Source of the DNA: Corbicula japonica
Lineage: Eukaryota > Mollusca > Bivalvia > Venerida > Cyrenidae
Assembly (NCBI GenBank): GCA_038501625.1
Contig: JAZAYU010000199.1
Span: forward strand, 806,001 to 870,000
DNA: 64,000 nt
Direction of reading: 5' to 3'
Shown: one piece after another, positions 33,744 to 46,640 of the stretch
Layout of the letters: the number at the start of each line of letters is the position of its first letter
Numbering within the stretch: position 1 is the first letter of the stretch
The notes under the pieces: model-generated
Database searches by the model: none
Told to the model about the DNA's origin: nothing
The model's input: only the letters and a program-made list of their open reading frames with translations
Translations under genes and position numbers: made by a program

Positions 33744-35222
33744 TTGCACTCAACTTTGGCGGCGTGGACAATACAATGCACTTCCATTCCTGTCTATTTG
33801 AGTCAAACTGACCCTGCAGTGTTATTGTTATTGCATTTGTCGCTTTTAGGGGCTTTCAAAATTCCATTTATATTTATTTAAAGTTTTTAGTCATTTGTAC
33901 TCAGTGTGTATGTTAATGGTTTCAACAATGCCGTCCAACCAAACTTACCATCTTAGAGAGCTATTTTCTTATTTAGGGCAAACCGATTTCTTTTAATGGG
34001 ACCGTGAACGACTGTAAATTGTATGACTTTGCATTTGGGGATATCAACTCTATGTTATACGTTGGCAAAATTCTGACTTTTATAATTTGACAGGTTTTTG
34101 ATTTTAATTAGGTTCCTGATTTTATTCATTTTTTTTCTCATTTGTTCATCGCAATCCATAAACTCCCAAACCCGCAGTGGTCTCTTTTCAGTCATTTTTT
34201 TGAATATTTCAATTTTTGAACAATAACTTTTTTCTCTCGAAACTTTGTTTTGTTATATCAAGAGGTTATTACAAGGTTATGTAAACGGTTGAATACTTTG
34301 CAGATCTGCAACGAATATTTTCTGTGTAATTGTAATGACATGACCTCTTGCAAGCCGACTGTTTTGGATAACAAACACTACTAGATGGTGACCCGCGCAA
34401 GCTATTTATCTTAAATACAACAGCCATTAGCATGCAGGGCAGTCGAGCATTTTAACGCTCAATAAACTATAATTGTGTTTGATTCGGCTTTTAAAGTTGT
34501 AATTGATAATTATTGATCACAATGAATTAACCCCCAGTGGCAAATTGTTTTGCCGCTGCCCGATCCAAGGCGTTAACCCCTATGGTTCTCTTGTTCGTTA
34601 AATATTTGTTGGGTCTTTTGTGAATTCGACACACTTATAAAAAACGGAATATATGTTTTACCACGATATTGACAGATGTAGTTTAGTGGTTAATATTATA
34701 TTTTTCCCAATAATTTAATTGCAGTATTTTATCAAATTTTTGAGAAATTGCTTTGTATCAGTTTTTACTCATGAAGTGTATAAAACGTGTTTTTACAATA
34801 ATACTGGCAGCGGCGCGTTCGACCGATTAAATTTTATAAATACTAAAAAAATGACCACTTACCAATATAATGTATACTACATAAAACTGTTAAGAGTCTC
34901 TAGGTTAGATAGTTGGGAATCATTGCGTTATAAAAAATGAATTAACTGTGTGCGAGTTGTACAAATATTAGATTAACTCGTGTATATAGAATTCCTCATC
35001 AACATTTATGTATTATAATATTTTTACTCGTGCGATTGAACAAGAACTTTATAAATTAAGTCTTGAACAAATTTAAATTTGCACAAATAAACTTCAAATA
35101 GACGCGTCTAATGTATGTTGTTAGTGATTTCGTTGTTAAACAATATACCTTCCTGTAATTGTATCATGTTCTTTATAAGGAAATGTTACAGATTTCATTT
35201 TTTATTCTTCTAAGACGCGCAG
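33744..35222. other. Intron-like AT-rich stretch
   Basis: No gene seen. A short R1 fragment lies at 34530-34610 (CCCCAGTGGCAAATTGTTTT). Confidence 0.4.
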
Positions 35223-35351
35223 TTAAATAAACAAAATGATCCTAAAGACTGCAACTTTCCGCTATGTGGTGTACCTGACATACCAGATCATGCCAGTATA
35301 ACACACATCAATGGCACTAACTATCAAGATGTTTTCGAAGTCAACTGTGAA
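35223..35351 (+). pseudogene. Truncated CCP exon
   Basis: A possible acceptor (TTCTAAGACGCGCAG) opens phase 1 sequence closely matching the second module of the next exon (KDCNFPLCGV, HASITHINGTNYQDV, EVNCE). It then leaves the homology after the second cysteine. The frame continues 15 residues of mostly hydrophobic sequence to a stop. It is either a broken duplicate or an odd terminal exon; I favour a broken duplicate. Confidence 0.55.
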
Positions 35352-35465
35352 TATATGAATATTTTAATCTTATACATTCATTTCATATATGTAGCATAGC
35401 TCGAGTGTTTGAGCATTAAAAAAACAAGTAAGTGGGTAATTCTCGAATAATGTGTCTACCTTCAG

Positions 35466-35867
35466 GTGCCGGGAATTTTGTTGCATCTTGTGAAACAAAG
35501 CGTTGTGCAGCTCTTTTATCACTACCAAACGCAACAATCCTATATGGTTACAACTCGTCTGATGTTGGTGACACAATAGAATTTACCTGCGATGAAGGAT
35601 TTTATATGATCGGAGATAGCAGAGTAGTGTGTTTTCCCAATGCGACTTGGTCAACAATACCTCGATGTGAACCCAAAGACTGCGGCTTTCCGCCGTGTGG
35701 TTTACCCGTTGTGCCAAATCATGCCAGTATAACCCACATAAATGGCACTAACTATCAAGATGTTGTCGAAGTCAACTGTGAAGACGGGTTTACCTTACAG
35801 GGCGACAACATGATGACCTGTTCAAACAGCAGAACATGGACACCGATACCCAACTGCATAATAAAAG
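35466..35867 (+). CDS. Exon with two CCP/sushi modules (E2)
   Basis: Acceptor CTACCTTCAG and donor AAAG/GTATTG give a 402-base exon that is phase 1 at both ends. It encodes 134 residues. Module 1 runs from KRCAALLSLPNATI to WSTIPRC and module 2 from KDCGFPPCGLPV to WTPIPNC. Each has the four-cysteine pattern and late tryptophan of CCP domains, which fold as small beta modules outside the cell and bind proteins or sugars. Module 2 has two extra cysteines near its start (CGFPPCG). N-glycosylation sequons include NAT, NSS and NGT. In-frame sequence upstream to 35432 is intronic. The partner exon at 35223 is a damaged copy of module 2. Confidence 0.82.
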
Positions 35868-36401
35868 GTATTGCTTTTCGTATTAACAATACAATATATG
35901 CTCCGCATTAACACCAGTCTTAACTGAACAAAATAAAAGTATCCACTTTTTATGCTATTTTTTCATTAACATATTTTCATTGAATCAGGAAAACTTTGAA
36001 TGGTGTTTCATTAGTTAATCTCAGTTGTTTTTAAGTTTAATTGTTCATGAACATAATCTTCCACACCAAGACCTGAACAACTGCTCATCGCATAACACTT
36101 AATAATCAAATACAAAACACTTCTTATTCAATTTAAAGGGGGTAATTGGAAATGGATAAATATTTCTGGCATTGTTTATCAATGACTAGTTGTTTTATTT
36201 ATGAATGTTTTTGTGATTATGTTGACATCAAGAACTGGGGAAAGTGATTAAATTCCCCCCAAAATGTAAATATTGTTTGGAATCACTGATATCTTAAGTG
36301 ACTTTAATTATAGCAAAGGGAAAGATAACTAAGTTGTGACTAAAGATTTTCGAGAACTTTTTATTTTTTTTGTAATGATTACAAAGACAGGAGATCAGAG
36401 A
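35868..36401 (+). other. Intron, no other feature
   Basis: AT-rich; ends at the left edge of the 12.5 kb duplication. Confidence 0.45.
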
Positions 36402-36810
36402 AAGAATTTAAAGTTTTCTTTTTCTAATTTCACAAAACTATTGGTAGGAAAATGGATACAATGTACTTTATATTTTTGCTGAGTATATAAAGTTTTGCTT
36501 TTTTTGTTTACTCGTCAAATTATCGGTGTGCATGTTTTATAAACTTTCATTTCCTTCAACAAAAGTGACACGAATTAACCGTTTTCACTGTTTTAGACTA
36601 TAGATCGTACAGATCTTTTAACAGTATATAACACAAGCAATTACTTTTTTTAAATAATGTTTTGTGTCACCATGTAATCGGGATGTGCACTGGATTATAT
36701 TGTTAACTTATAATTATCTTATCCTTCTTTAAAACGCAAACTTTTGAAATATTTTGGTCTAAAGGAAATAGGTATGAGATTATAGTCTGGTATCTACATT
36801 AGATCATGTT

Positions 36811-37073
36811 CCCCCGACTTCGCACTTTTACCCCCTGATCACTGGATATAATGGTCGCCCGTTAACAGACTGCGCCGAAGGCAGCAACGGCACATTGACT
36901 TATACCCATTATACCTATCATACGCTTTCTCACTGATTCCAATTAAATACATGGGCGGAGAGAATCAAAGAAGGCTTACTTTCTTGCTCATGAAAGTAAG
37001 CGGCGGGACTGGAGCTCGAACCCGGGACCCCTCGATACCTAAGCGAGCGCTCTGCTGCTAGACTACCGCTGCC
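36811..37073 (-). repeat. SINE-like repeat with tRNA-Pro-like head
   Basis: On the minus strand a tRNA-like head (GGCAGCGGTAGTCTAGC; anticodon arm CGCTTAGG, reading AGG; B box GGTTCGAGCTCC) leads into a body containing GAAAGTAAGC and ending near GGGGGAACATG. The cloverleaf is imperfect, so it is not a working tRNA gene. The paralogue is at 49273-49531. Confidence 0.6.
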
Positions 37074-37351
37074 ATGTCTGCCTCGGAATTAACCTTTTAA
37101 TTCAGTTGATCTGATTTTTTTTCAACGGTGTATAATTGGAATATTAATTGCTCTAGATTTTAAGGGTTCATGAAATTAAGTATCTCTTAATTTTCAACAA
37201 AACATATCGTTGACAATTTTATTAAGTTGAAAATATTTACATGTTAATGATTATTACACGGTTACTTTTTATATCGAATACAGAATTAATTCTACACGCT
37301 TCTATTGTAAGATGATCAGTATGTTTGAAATTATTTTATAACTGTTTTCAG

Positions 37352-37699
37352 ATTGTGGTATTCCGCCGTCTTTGAGGAATGGTGCAATCAAAGATCTGAC
37401 GACTACTCACTTCAACAGCACGTTCGTTATCCAATGTAACGAAGGTTTCACAGCGTCGTCAAATAACTTGGTTGTTTGTGACAGTAACGGTCAGTGGACA
37501 AATATACCTACTTGTAATCCTGTAGTTTGTGGGACACTTGCACCGCCAGAAAATGGTCATATTACTTTCATTAATGGCACTGCTTTCGGCGATGTAGCAA
37601 CTATTGATTGTAAAGATGGTTATACATTAAATGGCAGCCAATTCGTAACTTGTTTAAGTAGCAGTAAATGGGAGGATTTACCCTCCTGTCAATTTGTCG
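37352..37699 (+). CDS. Exon with two CCP/sushi modules (E3)
   Basis: Acceptor CTGTTTTCAG and donor GTCG/GTAAGT bound 348 bases, phase 1-1, encoding 116 residues. Module A runs DCGIPPSLRNGAIKD to WTNIPTC. Module B runs VVCGTLAPPENGHITF to WEDLPSC. All eight canonical cysteines and both tryptophans are present. The sequons FNST, INGT and LNGS suggest a glycosylated extracellular protein. The exon has a full paralogue at 49810-50157. Because the exon is symmetric in phase it can be duplicated or skipped without breaking the frame. Its function is not identifiable beyond the CCP family. Confidence 0.88.
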
Positions 37700-38030
37700 G
37701 TAAGTATCATTTATAAAGACAGATAGTTTATTTCGTAATAAGCCATAATGGCCCATGAACAAATATACATAGAACAGAAACAGTTAAACATGTGACATGG
37801 TAATCAATTAAAGACAATCACGTATTACAAATTTTCAAACTTAAACAATCATGTATCTGAAAAAGGTAACAATGAGTACATCTATGCAAAGTATGTCGAG
37901 ATCGTTGAGTAATTACAATTTGCACGTATTTACTTCGAATGAATTTTCCCACTTAATATAATTATTTTGATCCTGCGGACCGTGTTATTGCTGATTATAT
38001 TCCAGGTTTCATTAAAGATATTCTGTGCTC

Positions 38031-38166
38031 AAGGTTATAAAACTGAGCATGGAAACCAGTCTCAAATCTCAAGCATCTGATTGGCTGAAATGGCGACTGG
38101 TCGCCATTTCAGCCAATCAGATGCTTGAGATTTGAGACTGGTTTTCAATCTCAGTTTTATAACCTT
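38031..38166. repeat. 136 bp palindrome (copy 3), in CCP intron
   Basis: A near-perfect inverted repeat 330 bp after exon E3. It sits after AAAGATATTC in this intron, while in the paralogous intron (copy 5, 50471) it sits before that phrase and in the opposite orientation. Confidence 0.88.
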
Positions 38167-38179
38167 GGCACCTGTACCT

Positions 38180-38460
38180 TAGATTTTCGTTTGACAATGC
38201 CATTAGCTTTCTGCGATGTTTGTGTTTGTAAACTTCTGCCTGCAAGACTGTTGACTTGAAGGGTGGGATAGTGTCAGTACATCGAAATATTTTATGCTTA
38301 TGTGTTTGAGTGAGAATTTGTAAAGGTCGAGACATTCTAAAACTGTTTTTAAACCACATAGTGTCCCACTAACCCTCGGGTTCTCATTGTCGTTATTTGT
38401 TGGTGTTGTTTATTTTGGAAATAATCACTATATATTTCCATGTTCTCTTCCCTATGCCCT
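38180..38460 (+). repeat. Dispersed repeat R1, diverged
   Basis: Shares CTCGGGTTCTCATT, TTATTTGTTGGTGTTG and the GACAATGCCATTAGC phrase with other R1 copies. Confidence 0.45.
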
Positions 38461-40440
38461 TTTTTACATTGTTTTTGGATGTTGCCGATCCTGCTATTCA
38501 TTTGACTTTTGTGTAAATGAACTGTAATGTCAATTCAGACATAACACCATATAAATTGAGACCGCCATGTTCGTACTACTAGCTTACGTGATGTTTGTTT
38601 TCATTTCATGAACAGGCTGCTAGTTTGAATTACAGTAACTGTAGAGCAGCTACATATAACAGCAAAAATGACAAAATACTGCTTCACATTTTGATAACAC
38701 ATGAAACGTTGCAAAATGATGTTTAGATTAACATAAACTAAATTGGATATGGAGATATTTCAGAATTCCCAAAAAATCCGGATTTATTCAAAATGGCCAC
38801 AATTGTTTTTTTCATAAATCTTGTCAAGGTCATTGCACAAAGCTTATGTTGTGAAATGAATATAAAGTTATTAAAGAAATAGGAATATATCGGACTTATT
38901 CAGCATGTAAACGGTTTAAAGTCGACTTTTAAGCTAAAGTTCATTAGAGTATTAAGCCACAGCTGTACTTGATCACATGATTTTAATATCTTTAATATGT
39001 TCTCTTTTGTGAAATAAATTACTATTTATATTGTATAGATTTGATCTGTTTGTTACTAGTAGATTAGCTAGGGACAAAAAGTGAAATATCCATAAAAGAT
39101 AAAAGATAAAGAGACATCTTTAATTAAAACTCAAATCTTAAAAAGAATCTGGTGTTGTTAATATCTAAGGGGCTTTTTCTATATAATTATTTTTAATTCA
39201 ATACTTATAAATTTATGAATATTAAATAATCATGAACGTAATCTATGGTATTATATCAGCAGGTTGGTATATCTACGCAAGATTGTATATTATTCTTTAG
39301 GTTTCATGTTTGTAAAATAAATTACTGTTTACATTGCATAGACTTGATCTTATTTTTTATTAATAGATTGGTTACGGATAAAAAATGTACAATATGCATA
39401 ACAGATAAAAGATAACGAGATTTTTTAATTACTATGCAAATGTTAAAAGGCATCTGGTGCAGTTAATGTCAAAGAAGCTTGATTTCCATATTTATATTTT
39501 AATGGAATACTTATTAATTCATTAATATTTTATGTTATAATAAACGTTATATATGCATAACAAAAAAAAACAACAACAAAACAACACGTTTATCGGTGAC
39601 ACAAATTAAGGATGTCCTTTTGCAATTTTTAGCCGATATAAAGATTTAATTCGTTTCGTTCCGTTTATTTGGCAACTCGGCACAAACAATGCCTATGGAC
39701 ATTTACAATTAGGAAAAAATATGACCATGGCATACATTGAAAATACAGAAATGATCAAAATACATATACATTTTACATAAAGAGAGACATGGTATAATGC
39801 ATACAAAGCATACGTCACGTCATTTAAAATTATTAAAAATAATTAATAAGGAAGCAGCATTTTCTTCCAGGGTTCATATCAAATTTACATAGTAAAAGAC
39901 ATGTATTTAATACATACAAAGCATACAGCATTACACACATACATACATACACATACAAAACAGTTAGGAGGAATTTTCTTCAAGGGTTTCATTTCTCAAT
40001 TTATTACATTCATGAATATATTTTGCTAAATTTAAAACTCTTTTCTTACAAGTAGACGACATTATTGAAGTAAATTTATTAAGGAACGGCCATGATATAA
40101 TGGGGTCCAACCGATATACAGAGTTATCTCAATATTCTGTCCTAAGTTAAGTACATTTGCAACGCGCACCTGCTACTGGGTAGTTCCGGTCTGAGATTGA
40201 GAATTAAAACTGACATGCAGTAGTCATCCGTGGTCCTTTCAAATACGTTTAAATAGGGTCAGGTCGGTCGGAGATCAGCATTATGCATAAAAAACGTTTG
40301 ATTATTACATACTGAATGGAAAAATATATAGTTTTTATAGAGCAGCGCATAATATTTCTCTTCTATTCGTTTTAATACGTCGGCTAGATTTATGTTTAAC
40401 ATCGTTATGTTCGACCCTTTTGTAACTTATAGTACTTGTC
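38461..40440. other. AT-rich intron sequence with a degenerate internal duplication
   Basis: Two related stretches of about 240 bp (39000-39235 and 39300-39530; AAATTACTATTTATATTG against AAATTACTGTTTACATTG) lie about 300 bp apart. The part at 39640-40020 resembles an old repeat. No gene seen. Confidence 0.4.
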
Positions 40441-41135
40441 AGTACTGTTATCAGTAAATTAACCCGTTACCGATATCATGCAGTGATTGTTACGTATATC
40501 AGGGCTATCCGATCAACGTTTTTTGGCGTTGTCCCGGTTAGCTCAGTTGGTTACGTCGCAGGAATTGCATGGCTAGGCGCTGTCGCCGTGACGGTGCGGG
40601 TTCGATCCCAGCTAGAGACACTATCATTTGAAATTCACAGTAGCGCTATTTGTGCAGTGTGGCGGCCGTAAAAAGTCTCCCCGTACATTTAGTCAGTACT
40701 GTTATCAGTAAATTAACCCGTTACCGATGTCATGCAGTGATTGTTACGTATATCAGGGCTATCCGATCAACGTTTGTTGGCGTTGTCCCGGTTAGCTCAG
40801 TTGGTTACGTCGCAGGAATTGCATGGCTAGGCGCTGTCGCCGTGACGGTGCGGGTTCGATCCCAGCTAGAGACACCATCATTTGAAATTCACAGTAGCGC
40901 TATTTGTGCAGTGTGGCGGCCGTAAAAAGTCTCCCCGTACATTTAGTCAGTACTGTTATCAGTAAATTAACCCGTTACCGATGTCATGCAGTGATTGTTA
41001 CGTATATCAGGGCTATCCGATCAACGATTTTTGGCGTTGTCCCGGTTAGCTCAGTTGGTTACGTCGCAGGAATTTCATGGCTAGGCGCTGTCGCCGTGAC
41101 GGTGCGAGTTCGATCCCAGCTAGAGACACTATCAT
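40441..41135 (+). repeat. R3 tandem array, 254 bp period, 2.7 copies
   Basis: AGTACTGTTATCAGTAAATT recurs at 40441, 40695 and 40949. Each unit carries the tRNA-like stretch (first one 40531-40620) with A box TAGCTCAGTTGG and B box GGTTCGATCCC, matching the consensus better than other R3 copies. The units are nearly identical, so the tandem amplification is recent. Confidence 0.85.
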
Positions 41136-42169
41136 TATAAAGAGTAAAAAAACAGACACTTTTATTCTTACAAATGTCAGATTTGAGAAAAAAGAAAAGG
41201 TAGAAAAACCTAAGAAAAATGTAGTAAAATTTATTATACATGATATAAATTAAAGTTTGACGCCCGCAACTAAAACGCCCGTTCCCTTTTATGCATGTTC
41301 TTTCATGCTAATGAAGCATTTTTTGAAGGAATGTAATAGGTTTTTTTTTAATAACTGAGCCCTTTTCTATAAATTAAGTGCATCCCATTTGGATCCAATA
41401 CAGATTTTTGCCATGTTCCTATTGACATATTTTTCAATATACTGCTCTTTTTTTCCAAAATGTTCTTTCTTATTCTTATACCTTTTAAAACATATTCAAA
41501 CAAGGTTTTGTAATGTTTTCTCGTTTTTTTTTATCTTCTTTTTTTTTTATTTTGTTTAGTTTATTTAGTTTCATAATACATTTTAACTCATAAAATAAAT
41601 TTATTTTTGTTAAACTTTTCCGAGGGCTATTTTAATTTCGTTAAGTTCGGAGCACTTTAAGTTGCCAAAATCAAATAAACAATTCTCGAGTCTCAAACAA
41701 AAATGTGACAATTAATAAGAATATTTAATCACTAGTCAGCTTCTTAAAACAACACTTTTTCCTCAAACAATCAACTTTTTTTCAAACTGTTACAAATCTA
41801 CAATTTAACTTCAAAAGACCCGTTTATGACACCTCCAGCTGTTAAGACCCTGTCTTGGTAATTAGATTACGTAACATGGTCATAAAACACAAGGCCTTTT
41901 TCTTAAATCGCATTGTTTGCATGACCTAATGGTGATTGGCTGAAAACATAAAAGATATAATTTCCATGCCAGCGAATATATAGAATTTAAATGGATAAAG
42001 TTACGTAAATAGGCAAAGTTGCAATGAGTTAATAACTTAAAATCAATGTACAAAGATGATGGTTATTCCTGACATGCCTGTTTCACTTTTTTGCTAAGTC
42101 TACAATGAATTTTAACTTCAAGATGCACTTTGAGAATTTACATGTATATCTACACTTCTAGCGCTAAGC
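41136..42169. other. AT-rich intron sequence
   Basis: Many T runs; no feature supported. Confidence 0.4.
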
Positions 42170-42199
42170 TTATTACCGCTTCTAAACCGGAACTACCCA

Positions 42200-45100
42200 A
42201 TCAGCAAGGGAAGCCACTCTCAATGGGAGGTAACTGTGTATATCGGTAGGCCCCCATTCCAATGTACCGTTCACGAACATCTCTGTACAACGGGCAGCAT
42301 AATAGAAAATGATATTCTGTTTCTATCATATCAGTAGAACATAATTTACATAAACGATTTTCTCCTTGAGTTCCAATAAGCCTACCAAACTCTATTTCAA
42401 GATTATGCGAACACAGTCTAAAACGGGTTAGTTGTTTACGTAATTTATTATTTTTTAAAATGGTTAAGTAATCATCGAATCCAAATTGTTTCTTAAATTT
42501 TCTAAAGTATTCTAATTTTGATATCTGTTGGATTGAGGCGTTCCAATCCTGTAGGAATTGATCCTCTAAGTCTTTGCATAATTATATGAAAATGGTTAAA
42601 ATTTATTTCAAAATTATTATTCAACATATATCCAAATCCTAACATTACTTATTTAGTTTTTATTCGTTTAGCCCAGCAATTGTTATTATTTCCGTTAAGT
42701 TGATTTATATAAATACGATGCATTGGTGAATCAAAATTTTTTACTATTTTAATCCAATATTTCAGCGCCCTTTCTTTCATAATACCTGACAAGGGGAGTC
42801 TGCCCAATTCACCATAGACTGCTAAGTTAGGGGTTTACTGGCGGACTCCTAAAACAAATTTACAAAATTTTATATGTAACCTATCAGTATCTTTAATGTC
42901 ATAAATTCCCCATACTTCAGCTCCATATAGAATAATTGGTAACACCATTGAATCAAATAATGATAACGTTGTTTTGACGTCCAAATCCAGCCTTTCGAAT
43001 AAAGATAACAAATTATTATAGGCTCTTAATGCTTGTTCATATAATGCTTTTACTGAAAAAAGTAAAATTACCAACATTCATCTACTATTTCAAGTTGCTG
43101 GCCATTAATAGTCCAATTTAAGTTGTGACTCTGTTTTCTCTTTTCGAAAATGCATACTTTATAGTTTTGTTTACATTATTTTTAAGTCCCCATTTTTCAG
43201 AAAAATTATAAATACAGTTTAACTGAGATTGTAAACTTTCTGGATTCGTCGTGAAAAGAGCTATATCATCAGCAAAAAGTAAGAGATACATAGACAAATA
43301 TTCAAGATCATTTTCAGATAAAATACTAATATCATTCGACTGCTTAATGTCATTAATAAAAAGAATAAACAGGATTGGCGAAAGTGGCTCTCCCTGTTTC
43401 AAACCTAATGATACAAAGAACTCTGAGATTAACATATTAGATGACAGTTTAACACATGACTTAACAACCGCATAAATACTTTTGATCATATTTAACATTT
43501 TAGAACTAATTCCTATTTCTTAAAGTTTGACCCATAATGCATTTCTGTCAACGGTATCGAAAACCTTTTCATAATCAATAAAGGCACAATATAATTTACT
43601 CTTTTTAGCAAGTACTTCATAATTGAATGAAGTAAAAATATACAATCAGTGGTACTATGGTTATCTCTAAATCCAAATTAATTTTCATAACATTTATTTT
43701 CATTTTCACACCATTTATTAAGTCTTTCTCTTAACCAAAGAGAAAATATTTTCGACATCATATTAACAAGAGTAATACCTCTATAATTAGATGCATTTGT
43801 AGGATCTCCCGTCTTATATATTGGCACTATAGTACCCTTACACCAAGACTCTGGATATACTCCAGTATCAAACATTTTGTTAAAAAGTATCACAAGGTAT
43901 GGGGAGATAAAATCAGTAACTTCAATGAAAAAGTCAGCAACATTATTATCAAGGTCACAACTCTTATGTCTTTTTAGTCCTCTGATTACCTTAGAAATTT
44001 CATCAGTAGTAAAATTTTTATCCAGCTCTTCACTTATTTCATAATTATGTGTATCAAAAAACTGTTGTCGGTATAAAACTTCATCATTACCATTTCTATT
44101 AACAATGTTTGAATTTTTTTTTATGTTCTACAAAATCATTCATACCGATTTGAGAAGTATTATCACTGTTTTTCTTGCTAAATTGTTTAATGTACAAAAT
44201 TTTCGAGGCTCATTTTTACTCATTCTTGATAGTTTTGTCTTTTCCTTAGAATTAAAAGCATTTTTATTTCTTCTTTTTGTTGAACAAAATTCTTTTCTCA
44301 AATTCAAGAAATTTAATTTATTAGCATCTGATGGGTATAAGTGAACAATTCTTTTTGCATCTAGAAACCGTGATTTGGCAAGTTTACATTCATCATTAAA
44401 CCACAATGCTTTCTTATCATTGTTAATTCTTTTATTTGAAATAAACTTTTTGCCATGTAGTTTAAAGGATATTTCATGTATAACAGAATCAAAATTATTC
44501 ATAAAATTATCCAAATTTATATCATCAGTACTTAATTTTATAGTCAATTCGTCAAAAAAAGTTTATTTTCAAGTAAAAACTGCTCTAAGTACGTCAGGAT
44601 TTGTAGTCTCCCATACAATCTTCGTGCATTCACCGTTATCAGATAGTTGTCGTTTGAAATAGTTACAGTCTAACGAAAATTCAACAGGGCACTGATCAGA
44701 ATGCTCGGTAATATCTAAAACATTAAAACTTGATATCATGGGTATAATCAACAACACTCGTCGCAACGTTGTGACGTAAAATATTGTAATATGTAAAATT
44801 GCCCGTTTCTAGACGACCGTTTAGAATAATTAACTTATTTTCTTTGAGAAGGTTCAACAATTTTAATCCAAAGTTATTCACTTGGCCATCTAGTGATCGG
44901 CAAACTGGTATATGCACGTGATAATCGTTATTCGGCATGCTAACATAACGGTCAAGATTATGGTTTTCTAAAATATCTGATCGTTGACCTGTTATTGAAT
45001 TTAGGTCACCAGTTAAATACACATCGCCCTTTAAACTGTAACCTCTTATGTCAACACTTAACTGTTAAAAAAATCAAAATTGTACAATGGAGAATTTAAA

Positions 45101-45905
45101 CTACAATAAACTTTGGACTCTTCAGGGGGAATGTAACATGTACACATATATACATCGTTAAGGTGATATCATTTGTCACAATAATGTCTTAGAATGTAGT
45201 TCAATAAACTTTACTAGAACAATAGTTATAAACAATGGAAACATGAATGTCAAATTTTCCTTTTGTAGTCACTGGGAGAAACATGTTTTGCTATTGTTCT
45301 AGTACAGTTTATTGAACTAAACTCTAAGACATTGTTAACCTAGATATAGACAGCCTTCCTGTGACTGTAGTTTAATACTATAGTGAATAATTTGGAAGTT
45401 TGGACTCCCGGCAATAAGGCTACACTCAGTGAGAAAAATTGTTTCATATTTCTAATTTTCTATAATTCCTGATTGACCTGTAACATGTATATGCCCTATA
45501 ATTGATATCTGAAGTAATAAGAAGATTTATAATTATTAAATAACATGAATTTTATGAAAATAGGTCACCACACTCCCCCCACTTTAACAGAATATTGTGA
45601 CACATGATATCACCTAAATAAATCCAAATTTATCTTTATTCAATTTAAACCAAACAATTCCACTATCGTTCACACTAATAAGCTCTATTTTATTACTATA
45701 TTCAGATTTAAAATATATTATAACACCACCACTGTTACGGTTCGCTCTTTTGTTAGATTTAGGTCTAGGACATGAAAAATTATCAAACCCAGGAATGTTT
45801 ACATTCGACACTTTAGAACACCATGTTTTTGTAAACAACAATATATCATATTTTGACACAAAATTTATAAAATCACAGTCATTAAGTTTTGAGAGTAAAC
45901 CTTAA
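42200..45905 (-). pseudogene. LINE-A ORF2: endonuclease and reverse transcriptase
   Basis: The endonuclease starts near GLLSKLNDCDFINFVSKYD with a stop just before it. It continues with LLFTKTWCS and NSGGVIIYF and, after the MITE, with YLTGDLNSITGQRSD. A linker (NDKKALWFNDECKLAKSR) leads to RT motifs CKGTIVPIYKTGDP, NYRGITLVN, LKQGEPLSPILFILFIND and LLLFADDIALF, then the thumb (LPIILYGAEVWG). The product would nick chromosomal DNA and copy the element RNA in place. At least five frame breaks stop it. The catalytic FADD and the endonuclease GDLNS are unchanged, so decay is by indels rather than active-site loss. Confidence 0.82.
45162..45614. mobile_element. 453 bp TIR element (MITE) inside LINE-A endonuclease
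   Basis: The ends GGTGATATCATTTGTCACAA and its near inverse are flanked by TAA. The LINE-A copy at 51361-51380 reads GTTAACAAATCC without it, an empty site. A second, inner inverted repeat (CTTAGAATGTAGTTCAATAA against TTTATTGAACTAAACTCTAA) makes the centre fold. The TAA duplication fits PIF/Harbinger, though this family differs from the 23737 element. Confidence 0.82.
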
Positions 45906-45946
45906 ACATTCCATAGGAGGAATGTTAGCTGCTTCCCACCAGCTTT

Positions 45947-46640
45947 CTAATTGTCAATTTCACTAGGCGTTACAGATTGCTTAAATAGCCTGCCGTCAAT
46001 ATAGAGTTTGTCATATATCAGTTTGGCCTCTTTATTCGCATCCTTGGCTTTTATTAGCTCAGGTATGAGTGCCTTTCGTCTATCCTGTATTGTCTTTGAA
46101 AATTGGTCACTAGTTTTAACGGGCCATTCCTTCCCTTTGTTGAAAATAGCCTGTTTCACGGCATATTTGTCTGGGGTGTGACTAAAGTTCACGACGATTG
46201 GACGGGATTTACCTGCAACAAAGTGACCAAGACGATGGGCCTGGTTAATGATAATACGTTCCTTGGCATCTGAGATTTCTAGATCTGTGACAAGATGATC
46301 AAAAACAACATCAAAACAGTTTTCATTTTTAAGCTCATCATAAGTATCTTTTTCGGCAAAATTGTAGAACAACAGATTATCTCTCATTGATCTAGTCTGC
46401 ATATTAAGAATTTCCTCATGTAGATTCGAATTTTCTAATTGTAGAGCATCAATAGCATTTTTCATTGAAGAGTAACGATCTGTTTCCGATTTTAATTGTT
46501 TATCAATATCTGATTGTTTTATACGGATTTCATCACACGTTTGGCTGTTAAAATTTCTACTGGTTTCAATTTCCACGTTTTTTTTGCTAGATTCGTGTAC
46601 ATTTCGTTCAAGATCAGTAATTCTTATACAATGTATCCAT
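45947..46640 (-). pseudogene. LINE-A ORF1 (L1-type RNA-binding protein)
   Basis: A 209-codon open segment starts at 46576 but homology continues upstream. Residues 10-60 form a coiled-coil-like region (DALQLENSNLHEEILNMQ). An RRM-like core follows (RSMRDNLLFYNFAEKD) and then a C-terminal domain (AHRLGHF, RPIVVNFSHTPDKYAVKQ, DKLYIDGRLF), the layout of Transposase_22/L1 ORF1p. Such proteins coat element RNA. In this copy the true start codon region is deleted near 46770, while the paralogue at 55074 keeps it (MMGKERKRKKSQ). Confidence 0.75.

Noticed and set aside
37000..37073. Functional minus-strand tRNA-Pro gene
   Set aside because: The acceptor and T stems have mismatches and it is part of a longer repeat; better explained as a SINE head.
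44105..44662. + strand frames rich in F and L
   Set aside because: Antisense to the LINE-A linker and endonuclease.
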